A stretch of DNA of 64,000 nucleotides, taken from positions 27,460,858-27,524,857 of the forward strand of contig OX387190.1 of NCBI GenBank assembly GCA_947561395.2, written 5' to 3'. The translations under genes and the position numbers were made by a program. Source of the DNA: Buxus sempervirens. Its lineage: Eukaryota; Streptophyta; Magnoliopsida; Buxales; Buxaceae. The first letter of the stretch is position 1; each line of letters starts with the position of its first letter. The notes beneath the pieces were generated by a model, which saw only the letters and a list, made by a program, of their open reading frames with translations, had not been told where the DNA came from and did not search any database. Shown piece after piece: positions 1-11,547 of the stretch.

Positions 1-16
1 CTGGTGGGTTTTTCAG

Positions 17-943
17 GTGGGATATCAATACAATGGAAGTTCTTCCAGGCTACATGAAGAAGTGTTTGTTGGCTCTATTCAACACCACAAACAAAATGGC
101 TTATGAAATTTCTGATGAGCAAGGCTGTGCTATCCTTCCATACTTGAAGAAAGCGGTAACATGCACACTGATTTAATTCTTGTTCTTTTCCGACTGTTAA
201 ATCGTTTGTCCCAATGCTTATCTTCACATATCTTTGTCATTTTTAATTAATGGTTGGTTTTGCAATTGTTTCAGTGGACAGATCTATGCAAATCATTCTT
301 GGAAGAGGCCAAATGGTATTACAATGGATATGAACCGACACTTGACGAGTACATAAACAATGGATGGATTTCAAGTTCAGGAATAATCATTCAAGTGCAT
401 GCTTATTTTCTGTTAAGTCAAAATATAACAGAAGGAGCAGTCGAAAGCTTAAAGGACTACCCAGATTTCCTACGTTGCTCATCCCTGATTTTCAGGTTTA
501 TCAATGATCTTGGAACTTCAAAGGTACTTCACCAATCCTTTTAGCTTAGAACATACTGATTATTCCTAAAATCATCCCAAAAGTTACTATATTCCTTCCT
601 CTAGCTAATAGAATCTTTATTTTGAAAATTAATGCAGGAGGAAATGGAGAGAGGTGATTCTTCGAAATCAGTACAGTGTTACATGCGTGAGAATAACGTG
701 TCTGAGGAAGTTGCTCATGAACATATCAAATATCTAATAGCCCAGATGTGGAAGAAGCTAAATAAAGATTTAGCTTATTGTTATCGTTTGCCCCGTTTGT
801 TTATTAGTTCTGTAGTAAATAATGTTCGGATGGCCCAATCTTTGTACCAATTTGGGAATGGGCATGGTAATCCTCGTCAAACCAAGGGACAGGTGTTGTC
901 TGTACTGCTTGAGCCAATCCCAACTTACAAGGGAATAGACTAG
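17..943 (+). CDS. TPS-b-type terpene synthase, last three exons (copy A)
   Basis: Terpene synthases ionise prenyl diphosphates and cyclise the cation; TPS-b members are mostly plastid monoterpene synthases. Visible exons are 17-155 (139 bp), 275-523 (249 bp) and 638-943, each with GT/AG borders; these are the usual sizes of TPS exons 5, 6 and 7. Exon 5 encodes [14 protein letters not shown]. Exon 6 holds the class I metal-binding NSE/DTE motif (NDLGTSKEE, completed in exon 7). Exon 7 encodes [16 protein letters not shown] and ends [12 protein letters not shown]-stop. The helix carrying SVQCYM and the LLEPIP end favour TPS-b over TPS-a. The DDxxD exon and the N-terminal half lie left of the window, so activity cannot be judged, but this part is fully open. 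Bases 944-1150 look like a 3' UTR. The product terpene cannot be predicted. Confidence 0.9.
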
Positions 944-1159
944 AAAAAGTCCATTCTATTTTGCTGTGCTGCGTGTGGGGTTTATGTTGGAGTTAACCAT
1001 GTAAAGCATATGCTGTCAGGATTTATAAATCATGTTAATTTGGTAGATTCTAATTCATGCGAATGTTGATCATGTGAATGTGTAATAATCTATAATTTTC
1101 ATAAGGATAGTTTCGTCCTTTTTTTTAATTATTTTGAGTTACCAAATTATTAATGGATT

Positions 1160-1978
1160 ATTAATGGAATCTAATTTGGATTTGAAGCAGCCGAATCATC
1201 ATGCTAGTAAAGGAAAGAATTATAATGCATCGGTAATATGTGATTTTCATATGGGAACTCCAGGCCATACTACAGATCGTTGTTTGGTTTTAAAGCATGC
1301 AATTTAGGGTTTGTTGGATAATAATTCTTTATCTTTTAATTCAGTCACACCCCCTCCTCATTCCAATGGCAATAATGAGGCAAGCACATCAAATGCACTA
1401 TGATTTTGCTGAAAAGAGAAGGTTTGATCCTTCTCAACTCATTGCTCCTATTGGATCAATAGTCAAGGTTCATTTTGAAAGAGAAGATGAATCTCCGAAA
1501 ATTGATGGGAAGTATGGAAAAGAAAGAAGGGTATCAGAAAATGAAATGGGTGAAGAAAATGAAAAAGAGCTACAAATGTGGAAGGAAAAAGAAATTCTGG
1601 GTGAAGAAGCAAGAGAGGACCTGATAGCAATAACATAACAGAATGAAAATGGGGCAAAGTTGATTGAGAAAGAAGTATAGCAGAGAAAGAATGGGGGTGT
1701 TTTCTAAGAAAAGAATGAGGCAAATGTTGAAATCATTCTGCCACACATTGATTGGGCAGTCATTCAAGTTCCAGATCAAGTAACGTCAATTCTTCCAGGG
1801 GCTGAGCATGATGTCCTAAATATGATGATAATTATTGATAAAAAAAAAAAGGAATTCTTGCCTTAACCATTAAAAGATGAAAATTTCTGCAAAATCTGTG
1901 AAAAATCAAAATTTACCTTTGAGAACATGGGTAGTTTTAGAACTCTCATGTTCTCAGAAAAGAAATCCCTATAAAAAG
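1160..1978 (+). mobile_element. Relic of Tat-lineage Ty3/gypsy element, gag-end and linker region (left piece)
   Basis: Decayed internal sequence of an LTR retrotransposon. It resembles the gag end and following linker of the better preserved element in this window: a zinc-knuckle-like CDFHMGTPGHTTDRC near 1230-1275, then a FDPSQLIAPIG block shared with that element near 1425-1455, then a LPHIDWAVIQVP block near 1740. The 5' LTR and most of gag are absent; the relic begins just past the TPS 3' UTR. It is interrupted at 1979 by a later LTR insertion and resumes at 26132. It is an old fossil with many breaks. Confidence 0.75.
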
Positions 1979-2851
1979 TGTGTGCGGTGAAATTGCACGG
2001 CGGGGTGCACGTCTCGTGTGCGTGCCTCCTAAAAGATTGAATACCAGAGTCACCACTGCCTGAGAGGTGCAGGCAGACACAAGGTAACCTAACCAGGTCT
2101 ATTTTGGTTTGCGGCTTGAAATTCTGGCTAAATGCTCGGTTACGGTCCGGGTAAGTCCAAAGACACCCCGGTCCGCCCCGCCGGTTCAGCGGGTCCCTTG
2201 GGTCACCCTAATTTGAGTCAACTATACTCACCCTTATCTTATTCCAGCATGTATCAAATTAAGTCTGGTGGGACTTTCTCCATGTGTAAGCCCCTTTTAT
2301 TTATTTTTATCTTTTTTAGTTATTTATGTGAAGTGGGTCGGGTATGGGTCCCTTTGGAAGACCCATAAGTTGCCGGGTTGGGCTTTAAGTCAAGCCCATG
2401 GCCCATTAGGGTTATTGGGTAACCCTTATTGGATTTGGTCATTTAATTTTGAAGTTAATGAAACATGAAATTTAATTGAGTGGGTTTAAGTTTTTAAGGC
2501 CCATTGGGCTTGGACTTGGCCCATGGGTTTTTAATCAAGTGACCCGAGGCCCATTTATGAAATGGATCCTGGTGTGGGTCAGTCTGGATATGGGCCCCAT
2601 TGGAGGGCCCACAAATGCCTTGGTGAGTCTAAGTGGACCTAGGTAAAAACAATTGGGCTCGGGTTGGCCCAAAAGCCCACTTGGTTCATTTTAAAGCCAT
2701 TCGGGTTGGATGGTCTATTTGGGTCCATAAAAATGATTTTTTAATGATTAAAACAATATTGACCGCAGATGGCCTACGGTCGTGGTTAGGCCGCAATTTC
2801 GGTGCGGTTTAGACCCGAACATCCAGAAAGGGTAAAAAAGCCCATGGGTTC

Positions 2852-4664
2852 TGTTAAACATGGGAAAAAATCAATTTTTCAATTTTGACTTCCTCATCAT
2901 CACACGGGATTGAATAAAACAAAGAGTCGCCACCATTCAATTTAGGTGTGAATGGACACCAAAATATCAAATAAGCACAAAAGGCAAATTTTAGGGTAAA
3001 AATACCCCTCCTAAAAAAAAACAACCAGAGATGGGTAGGGGGATTAGGTTATGAATAGGGGAAGGTGTTAGGCACCCCTATTCATCTACACAAGGTGGTT
3101 GCCAGGCATTGTTCATGTTAAAATAAAGGAAAAAGCTTGCTATAAAAATCACAAAAATCACAAAAAAGGAAAATTGTATGGTTTTTTCATATGAATAGCC
3201 TGATTGATCCAGAACTTTCAAATATGATCATACCATTCCTAGGGTTTCATGATCAAAATAAAATTGAGATAAAATCAAATAAAATCAATTTAAAGTGAAA
3301 AATCCCAAAAATCTGGCTTCAAGTCAAATTCTAGAAATCTAGAAAAATATGATTTTTATAAAATATTTCAAAAATTGAACTTGAATAGTCCAGGTCATAG
3401 ATAAAGCCCAAATTTCACATTAAATCCAGAAATAAAAACCAAAAATACCCACGTTGATGAAGAACACCAGAAAGGAAGAACTTAGACCGTAGGGTCTTCT
3501 CTCAATAATGAAAAACGATTCAAAAGCAACATCATGAAACCCTAAAATTTATTTTCAGGCTTTTGGATTCAGATCTATCATATTGATCATGATAAATCTA
3601 AGATCTTAGCCTAAAATTACAAAAATCACGAAAACAGTGTTGTATGTGCAAAAGTGGTGAAAATCCAAATTTTGGAAAATAGTGGGGATCTCATGCTATA
3701 AACATCATGGATTCATGTATTCATTCAGATTCATCATAAAAACAATTAAAACATGATCAGGATATTCGAAGCAGCTACATCTCACAGATTAGAGCACATG
3801 GAAGTCTACCCTACGGATCCGCCTGTTCTCTTTTCCCCTAGCTCTCTTTTTACGTTTTACGGCTAGAGAGGATTCTTGAGGTACTTGGAGGTAGGTTTGG
3901 TTATACAAACAAAATCAGAGGCTTTATTCTAGAAAAAAGGAGAAAAACAGATATGGGGTTCTATTCTAGGGATCCACCTGTTCTCTTTTCCCCTAGCTCT
4001 CTCTTCACGTTTTACGGCTAGAGAGACTCTTGAGGTACTTAGAGGCAAGTTTAGGAATACAAGTACAAAAGATGGCCTTATTCTACAACAATAGAGATGA
4101 TCCTATTACATCTAGAATTGAAGACAGAAAATAAAAAGGGAAAAGGGACTTACCTGGATTGAGCAAGCAGAGCAACAGGGGTTCCTCTTCTTCTCTTGGA
4201 GCTCTTGATTCTTCAAAATTTCGTGGCCTTTTGCTTGAGGAAAGGCCCTTTATTTATAGGCAAACCCAGGGGCATGGTTTGTCCAGAAGGATATAGCCTG
4301 GTCCTTAAGATAGAGTGAAATACAGAGATAATGCACATCCAGAGCCAACCAAGGTGGCTTCAGCGAATAAAATACGTAATTCGCTCATTTAGAGATATAT
4401 TGGACTAAAGATAAAGCTCGGAAATCGAGAGAAGGATAAAACTCCCACATGTCTTTAGTGACCATAAATGCACTACGGTCCAACGGGGACCGTATTGTTA
4501 CTACGGGCGCACTTGACCGTAGATTGATTTCGGGAGCGACCGGCCCGTGAATGAAATACGGGCAAAGCCAGTTTTGTCAGTTTTTATGCATTTTGACCTG
4601 TTTTAAGCTCTAATACATGTTTTTACTATTTTCTCATTCTGTAGTGCAATTTGGGGTGTCTACA
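2852..4664 (-). repeat. 3' LTR of the Tat element
   Basis: Starts (on -) TGTAGACACCCC and ends CATGTTTAACA. It contains a TATA box read on - near 4250 (CTATAAATA type), a GC-rich palindromic module upstream of it (about 4476-4560), and the block GGTGTTAGGCACCCC near 3065 that recurs in the other Tat-type LTRs of this window. The shared part matches 22326-23651 at about 98%. Confidence 0.92.
4476..4560. promoter_or_regulatory. U3 palindromic module (CCGTA / ACGGGC) of the Tat LTR
   Basis: Several short inverted copies of CCGTA and ACGGGC alternate here (for example GACCGTATTGTTACTACGGG), about 220 bp upstream of the LTR TATA box in the sense of the element. The same module recurs at 5021-5122, 9547-9675, 20960-21090 and 23455-23555. 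A role as a protein-binding enhancer array is inferred from position and repetition only. Confidence 0.6.
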
Positions 4665-4678
4665 GCTGCCCCCTCTTT
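4665..4678 (-). other. Polypurine tract of the Tat element
   Basis: On the - strand AAAGAGGGGGCAGC stands directly before the TGTAGACACC start of the 3' LTR, the standard place for the plus-strand primer of an LTR retrotransposon. Confidence 0.8.
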
Positions 4679-5020
4679 GCTGGTAATTGGAACCAATTAC
4701 AAGCAGAGAGCAAAAGGACCCACCAATTGCACTTTCTAATATTTTTGTCTAATCAATTGCATTTTGCAAGGATTAAATGGATGATTTTTTTTTTTTTTGA
4801 AAAAAAGAATTGATTGTGGAAGATTTGTTAGAAGTCCCTCAGCTTAAGGGCCAAATCCTCCTCTCTCCTCTCACTGAGCTCTCGTGGCTATGAAGTGAGA
4901 TTTGAGACAAAATTTTTAAATAAAAGTGAGTATGGTGGCAATCCTTGCAACTTACAACTAATATAAACACTAATCTTTTGAAAATTGTGGAGAAAAATAA
5001 TAAAATATGCAAATTTTGGC

Positions 5021-5450
5021 TTCGCCCGTATTTGGCTTACGGACAGATGCTACCCGTAGGTGGTTCACGGGCGGACGGGACCGTATTACTTTCACGGGCG
5101 TCTGATGGCCGTACTGAGTTTACAGATTTTACTCTCTTCTTAAGACCGCGAACGCGAATTTTTCTTCATTTCTGCTCGCATTCAAGCCCTAAACCTCTTC
5201 GACCGTATCTTCTTCTACGGTCATTCTTCTTCAATAGTGCCTGACTTCTACTTCCGGCGATCACTATTCTTCTCCGGCCATCATTGTTCTCCGGCAACTA
5301 CTCCCATTTTCCGGCGATTATCACATTCTCATATCCTTCAGCGACAGTGGGCTTTTGCATTTCATTCCAGTGAGGCACGAATTGATCTTCCTCTTTGAAA
5401 TCTTACCTCTTTCCCTCTATTAACGGGTATGTTTCCTTCCCATTTTTAAT
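5021..5450 (+). promoter_or_regulatory. Candidate promoter and leader of antisense gene 1
   Basis: The CCGTA/ACGGGC palindromic module (5021-5122) is followed by TTTACAGATTTTACTCTCTT. A near copy of this tail (TTTACGGATTTTACTGCCTT) lies at 9670-9690 in front of antisense gene 2. A pyrimidine-rich stretch with many C/T runs follows (5120-5420), like a plant 5' UTR, then an intron-like tract to 6494. No clear TATA box was found. Inference from the duplicated arrangement. Confidence 0.5.
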
Positions 5451-6494
5451 CCAACATTTAGCACTTTAATTCTGTGACTGAATGGCTTTGTTTCTGCTTC
5501 TTAAACGAACTCAAACACTGCCTCTGATTTGCAGTACCATTTCTACTCATAGATGGCTAATTCACCAGTGGCCGAAATCTTCTTAAATTTGCAATTTGAG
5601 CTGCCGATTGTGATTGTAACCAAGCCATGCATAGCTTTGCTTGTATTCTGTTTTGACTCCCATTTGATTAGTAACCGAATTGCCTCTTGGGGAATTTTCT
5701 GTCTATATTGAGAATTCTATTGTCTGTATTATTATGATTTGTACAAATTCTCATTTCTTGACCAATCCTTGACCAATTTCTTGCAATTGTGCTGATAAAC
5801 TGTTTGCTTGCTTACTGATCCTTTTTGCACATCCTGTATGATGCTTGCAGCATTTTTTCCTCATCCTCGCTTGATTTTTGTTTTGAATTTCTGCTTTTGA
5901 TCTTGTATGCTTCCTATTGAAATTCTGTCTTCCTTTTCCATTAATTATCATGAAGCAATTTGCCATTAGTATTTTGTTTGCATCTGTTTATGCTTTCATC
6001 TTGGTGTTCTCATTGTAGTAGACTCAAACTAATGATTGATTTTGCTTTGAAACTTTAGCTTGAGTTGAACACTCGCGAGTTTGAACTTGATTCTTGATCT
6101 GTGGGATATTTGAACCTCCTATCCACATTTCTGAATTTTCTCATGAACAAGCCTAGATTTGCTAGGCATTTTCCTTATTAAACTTGACCTCCTGTTCACA
6201 ACCTCAGGTCAGTTTGAACATGTCCTGACTGTCCTGAAACCCAACAGAAAAGATATGAATAAGTAACTGATAAAATAAGCCATTAAAAGATAATTGAGCT
6301 TCTTAAAGAATTTCTTGAGATCAAAAAGATAATATTTTTTTTATTGAACCCTGATTTGGTCAGGAACTTCTGAAGTATTTTTCTATTTTCCATTTTTCCT
6401 TTTCCTGCAAATCAATTAGACTTGGTTAGAATGGAAATCAAGCAATAAAAATTTTAACAAGAATAATTAACCAACTCCCTGATTTGAACCGTAG
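5451..6494 (+). other. Intergenic or long leader-intron tract before antisense gene 1
   Basis: T-rich sequence without a convincing reading frame. It has possible donor and acceptor sites (TTTGCAG near 5534) and could be a 5' UTR intron of antisense gene 1. Nothing else recognisable was seen. Confidence 0.35.
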
Positions 6495-9329
6495 ATGGCC
6501 CGCCTTAGATCAGCTTCCAGGGATCCTGCAGATGAGCCTTCCTCCTTGAGGGTTAGGCGAGATCCTGCTGATGTGGCCTCGTCTTCGAGGGTCGAGAGGG
6601 ATTCGGATTCTGAGTCCCTGATCTCCCTTCTGGGGATTCGCGTGAGGCAACCCCAGAGGTATATTCTAACCTGTTTGAATTCAATATTTTCAAAAATATC
6701 TCCTCTTGATCCTTTCCTTGTTTCACTTATTATCTTTTAGCCGGCTGTTGAGGCTTTGGGCAGAGATAGGAGCCGTAGCAGGCGTCGAGCTGGAGGCAGA
6801 GATGGAGGCCATGATGAGGGCCGTAGAGGAGGCCGCAAAGGGGCCGTGGCAGAGATGAGGCCAGGACCAGGGTTGAGATCCCTGAGGAGGTGGCTGCCCA
6901 GATTAGGGATACCGACCTCTTGCATGGCTTGAGGACTCATCCCTCAGCGTGCATTAGGGCGGATATCCCTTTGGAGTATCCTATGTCCCACTATAGAGGG
7001 AGCTGGGCCAGTTTTATTAAATTCTTGGGAGCCTGCAGTTTAGCCTACCGTCGGGAGCTAGGCTTATATGGATTTGGCATGTTTATTACCATTTTGGACG
7101 TGCGCCTGGATCGGGCCCTTATTGCGGCGCTGCTGGAGAGATTCTTTCCTGAGACATTGAGCTTCCATTTCCCAGATATTGAGATTGGGATCCGACCTTC
7201 TGACTTCACCCTTATCACCGGGATTAGGATGATTGGTGATATCATTCCTGAGATGGCGATGCCGGAGGCTGATGAGGTAGCTGCTTATCTTGGATATATT
7301 GTGCTGCCTCCTGAGGCCTGGGATAGAGGGAGAGCGAGATTGTCTCTGACATGGTTGAGAGAGACTTTCAGGGCGAGGCAGTTTGGCCAGCTTGCCTCTG
7401 GTGATCATGTTTTCCCATTTGCCTTTCGATTCCTTTTTCTGTACATGATGGGATCTTGCTTCTTCCCAAAGGACACGACTTCGGTTAGTCCTTATTTTCT
7501 GAGCTTACTGGGAGATCTGCATCGAGCGAGGCGGTATGCCTGGGGCCCACTCATTTTGGTACTATCTTGGCCGGTCTGCGCCGATCGGTGAGCGGTCTCT
7601 CTACTTCTAAAGGGGCTGGAGTTGGATGCAGATTCTTCTGGCCCTTTTTGCAGGTGAAATATTTATTTTTCTTTCTCTTTCTCTTTTTTTCTCTTTTTCT
7701 ATTCTTCTGATCTTTTCTTCTTTCTGCAGTTCTTTGCTAGGGTTTATATACCCTATTTCCGCCCTACCTCTACGGTGTCTGAGGAGACGTATCCCATGGC
7801 ACGTAGATAGTGTCATGTAGAGCACGACTCTAAAAAGAGTCGTCCTAGGTCCGCCCGGGCCCACTTGGACAGGCTGTATCGGTCTGAGGTAATCTACTTT
7901 AATTCCTCTTCTTTCTTCTTTTCTTTTCTTTCTGAATCATATATCTAATATCCCACTCTGTTTTTCAGCTATTTGTCCCCAGGATGGAGGACATTCATGA
8001 GGTGCTGGCCCTTCATGCAGCCAGAGACGATGCATTTGTCCCTGACCAGAGACGACAGAGATACCAGTTCTTTATTGATCAGATGGGCAGCATCTGGTAC
8101 TGCGGCGAGCGCTTCTTCTTTCAGCATGTAGGAGAGCCACGGATTCCTGCCATTCCACCAGACACTACTCCTTCCTATCCTCCTATGCCTGTTGATCCTG
8201 CCCAGTTCCTGGATTGGACTGAGGCAGAGACATTATTGGAGGAGGGTGACTATGATGCCTGGTTCAGGCGAGCTTCAGTTGGGTGCCTCATGCCACCTAT
8301 GCCTGTCCGTGGCGGAGTCACTGAGATTGGAGGGGTAGTGATTAAGGCTTATGACACTACGGTATGCCTTCTTCCTTTTCACCTTTCTATTTTCATTTGA
8401 TCTTGACATTTTCTGACCCTTTCTATTCTATTTCAGGAGGCTCAGTTGGCAGAGATCCGGTATCGATATGCTAATCTAGAGCGCCAGCGAGATGCTGCGA
8501 TCGCCGAGTGGGATGCCCTCTATATTACCATTTCAGATTTCCGGGGGCAGCTTGCCAGAGCACAGGGCCAGGAGGATCCATCTGATGCACAGGACCAGGC
8601 GGGTCCATCTCACACTCAGGTTATTTTCTTCCTTTATTTCCATTCCTGCTATTATAATTATTTATCTGGTTCTGACTGAAATTTCTTCTCTTAGTTTCAG
8701 GAGGACACGGCCGGCCCTTCTTCACCGACTTCACCTATGCCTATGCATTTTCGGGATGAGGTATTTTCTGTGGCACGGGTGGAGTTTGTGACTTCTCCCA
8801 GTCCGGTAGAGGCACCTGCAGTAGAGCCTGAGATCGAGGCTGATATTGCACATGCTGCTGAGGATGTGCCAGAGTCTGCCCCAGTAGCTGAGACTGCTCC
8901 TGTGGCATCTGTTGATGTAGATATGGATTCGGCTATGGACGCCGCTGTGGTAGAGCCTGCTGTGGAGGCCGTGGTGATGGAGGAGGCTACAGCTGATGCT
9001 GTAGAGCCTGGTCCTGATGCTGATGTACCTGGGACATCTGCTCCTGCTGGTCTTGCTATGGAGGCCGTAGAGGAGACGCCTACTGCTGCTGATCCTTCTG
9101 CAGATTCTTCCCGTACTGATTCTGATCCCGAGTCTACGGGATATGTAGATACTTCAGGGTACGTCCCTCCTGATCATCCCACTGCTGGCCTTGTGCCTTT
9201 ATATATGTGGCAGGATGACGCGTAGCACCGCCCGCAATATTGTGCAGCATGTCTTTGAGCACAGGCGATCTTCAGGCCTTGGTTGGGGCAGAGGACGAGG
9301 CCGTGGCCGTAGGGGCGGACCTGTATAGA
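6495..9329 (+). CDS. Antisense gene 1 of the Tat element: plant mobile domain (PMD)-like protein
   Basis: A multi-exon gene running opposite to gag-pol. Exon-like blocks with GT/AG borders: 6495-6658, 6741-7653, 7730-7888, 7969-8361, 8437-8619, 8701 to about 9213, and a last piece ending near 9329. The second block carries a PMD-like core: ERFFPETLSFHFPDIEIGIR then DFTLITGIRMIGD, matching the usual 'RW.PETHTFHLP..E.T.TL.DV..LTGL' pattern of PMD/MAIN-like proteins. Flanking it are Arg/Gly-rich segments (about 6760-6870 and 9280-9325). A helical part with RYANLERQRDAAIAEWD lies near 8450-8510, and an acidic Ala/Val/Glu-rich tail at 8780-9180. PMD proteins occur as host silencing factors (MAIN, MAIL1) and inside plant transposons; catalysis is unproven. 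The gene looks partly decayed. Confidence 0.72.
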
Positions 9330-9799
9330 CAGTAGATTAGGATTTTTCATATACCTTTGTATTTTTGACAAAAGTCATGTAAACATTCTCATATATATAA
9401 AAGGAGTTTAATTTTCATTCATTTGTGTTCTTTTCTTCTTTCTTTTTAGTTTTTAATTTCATGATGAATGTTAAAACATGTACAGGTGAAGCTTAGGAAA
9501 ACAAAGAAATTGAAACTGCCCAATTTTTTGCATTTTTCGGAAGTAACCGTACTTAGACTACGAGCCAGCGGTGCCCGTAATATGAACACGGGCGCACTGT
9601 GCCCGTAAAGTTTTCACGGTCACAGTCTGTCCGTATTCGTTATACGGGCGCCATATGCCCGTATTATATTTACGGATTTTACTGCCTTAACGATTTTTTC
9701 TATATAAAATCATGGGGAGCGTCATTGTGACACTTTTAATAGTTTGAAAACTCCCTGAGCACGTCTTTTCTCGCTTTCCTTGTCTTCTTTGGTGCTTCC
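9330..9799 (+). promoter_or_regulatory. Spacer with promoter of antisense gene 2
   Basis: After gene 1 comes an AT-rich stretch (ATATATATAAAAGGAG near 9390, which may belong to a terminator or cryptic promoter). The palindromic module CCGTA/ACGGGC is at 9547-9675. A TATA box TATATAAAA is at 9701-9709, about 92 bp upstream of the ATG at 9800. The leader after the TATA is C/T-rich. Module and TATA are in the + orientation, so gene 2 probably has its own promoter. Confidence 0.65.
9701..9709 (+). promoter_or_regulatory. TATA box of antisense gene 2
   Basis: TATATAAAA lies 92 bp before the ATG at 9800, directly after the repeated palindromic module. It is the only strong TATA on this strand between the two antisense genes that has a fitting start codon. 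Confidence 0.65.
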
Positions 9800-11547
9800 A
9801 TGGCTTCCCCTACGTCGCTTTCTCCTGCCGTTGAATCTCCTCCTGCAAGACACCCTGTTAGATCAAAACCTCCTAATCTTACCAGGTACAACATTGTGGA
9901 CTCCTTCTACAACAGATGGGTTAACTCTATGACCCTTGATGAGGAGATTCGTTGGGATTCCATCCACTTAGGGCATATCCTACACCTCCCTAAAATTCCC
10001 TTTAAGTGGGAAATCATTGAAGCTTTGATTGGACACTGGGTTCCTGAACTGAATCTCTTCCGTTTTGATGATAAAGAGATGACTCCTACCATAGAAGAAA
10101 TTGAAACCATCCTTGGCTTAAAATTTTCTGAAAAGGTTGTTAACCCGCCCCTAAAGCCTAGTTACAAAAAGAAGGCTTCTACATTCCTGGGAATAGGGAA
10201 GAAAGACTTAGGGAATTCTGATACCCTATTGACCTTGTCCAAGACCTTTTTGACTGAAAAACTTCTAAGGAGTAGGGACAAGGATTCTAGGTTTAATGCT
10301 TTGACTCTGATAGTGGTCAACCAGTTGCTTTTTCCACGGGGTGATGACCAGGTTGACTTGGCTCTCATCTCAGTTATCTGCCAGGTTAGGGAACGTGAGA
10401 GGTTGGCCCCCATGATCTTAGCAGAGATGTACCAGGCCCTTACTGACTGTTATTTCAGAAAGAAGAAACGCTTCCTTGCCTGCGCCCCTATCCTACAGGT
10501 AAGAAAATAAATAAATATTTTTTCCTTCTTCTTTTTTTCTCTCTCTTCTTTTTTTTTTCTTTTTTTTTCTTTTTTCTTTTTTCTTCTTCTTTTTTTTTTC
10601 TTTTTCTTTTTTTTCTTTTTGGAAATAAATTTAAATACTCCCCTTTTCTGCAGCTTTGGTTGCTTGACCACCTGAGCCAAGTTGAAGAGATAACTCGCCG
10701 CTTCTTTCCAAGGTTGAAAGTTCCTATTCTGATGAGCCACAGGGGTTGTCCTAATATCCAAGGTGGCAAGCAGGGATGGTTCACTTTCTTAGGTACTCTC
10801 CAGGATGATCAAGTGAGATGGCCTGGCACTTATCAACCCAATCCAGAGACAGTGATCAGCTTCAGAGATAGGAACTTTTTGGTCCTGGTAGGCTTGAAAT
10901 CTGCTGTTCTCTATCTTCCTTTGAGGGTTCTTCAGCAGTTTGGAGCGACCCAGGGAATTATGATCCCAACTGGCTATGAGAGCCTTGTAGGACCACTTAC
11001 ATCAGCCACCATGGGGCTAAATGCTCAATTAATGAATGAGTGGTCCTATGTTCGCTTTCTGCGGGGTCCTGTCTTTTCTGAGTCCCATGTGAAGGACTAT
11101 CACTTTTGGATCAAAGAGCAGGTGCAGAGTCATGCCCCAGTACCAGAAGATCCTCCTGCAGTTCTTCCCCCTACCTATGAGGATATTCTGGAGTCAGAAA
11201 GGGCAACCCATAAGCGGCTTCAACAAATATGGGTACGGGAGGCTCAAGAACTTAGGATAAAAATCCTTGTTCTTGAGAGAAAGCTTGAAGAGCAGAAGTC
11301 TGGCCGCCTTGCCATGGAGAAGAAACTTGAAGAACAAAGGCAAGCTCGTCGCTTTGAAGTCCGAGTGATGCGGAAGAAATATCAAGATTCCTTGGCCGAC
11401 CTTAGAGCGTTGAAGATCAAGCATTCTTTTTCAGATGAGATCATTTCCTTTTTGAGTGATACTGATGCAGAGGGAGCTTCTGGAATCATTGCAACTCAGG
11501 CAGCTAGGATTAGGGAACTTGAGGAGCAGTTAGAGAGTAGGGATTAG
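9800..11547 (+). CDS. Antisense gene 2 of the Tat element: DUF7745/PMD-like protein with C-terminal coiled coil
   Basis: Two open exons, 9800-10498 and 10654-11547, join across a GT-AG intron with a long polypyrimidine tract. The product would be about 530 residues. The N-terminal part has WEIIEALIGHWVPELNLFRF followed by EMTPTIEEIETILGL, the layout of plant DUF7745 and PMD-like domains ('...F.F...ELTPTLEEY..LLGL'). The second exon starts LWLLDHLSQVEEI and includes FRDRNFLVLVGL. From about residue 400 on the protein is a charged coiled coil (AQELRIKILVLERKLEEQKS and onward) ending EEQLESRD-stop. It lies head-to-tail with antisense gene 1 and convergent with the pol end. Unlike much of the element it is fully open, which suggests recent function. 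Its role is unknown; host-silencing interference or nucleic-acid binding are guesses. Confidence 0.8.

Noticed and set aside
1-943. Assignment of the TPS copy to the sesquiterpene TPS-a clade
   Set aside because: Exon 7 wording ([22 protein letters not shown]) and the transit-peptide-like start of copy B fit TPS-b better, though the missing 5' half prevents certainty.
2132-2468. Short + strand frames with Pro/Gly-rich ends
   Set aside because: They lie in the GGCCCA-rich tract of a family 2 LTR; the same tract at 62020-62730 is non-coding and reads differently.
10450-10784. Lys/Arg-rich - strand frames
   Set aside because: They translate the polypyrimidine tract of the intron of antisense gene 2 on the wrong strand.
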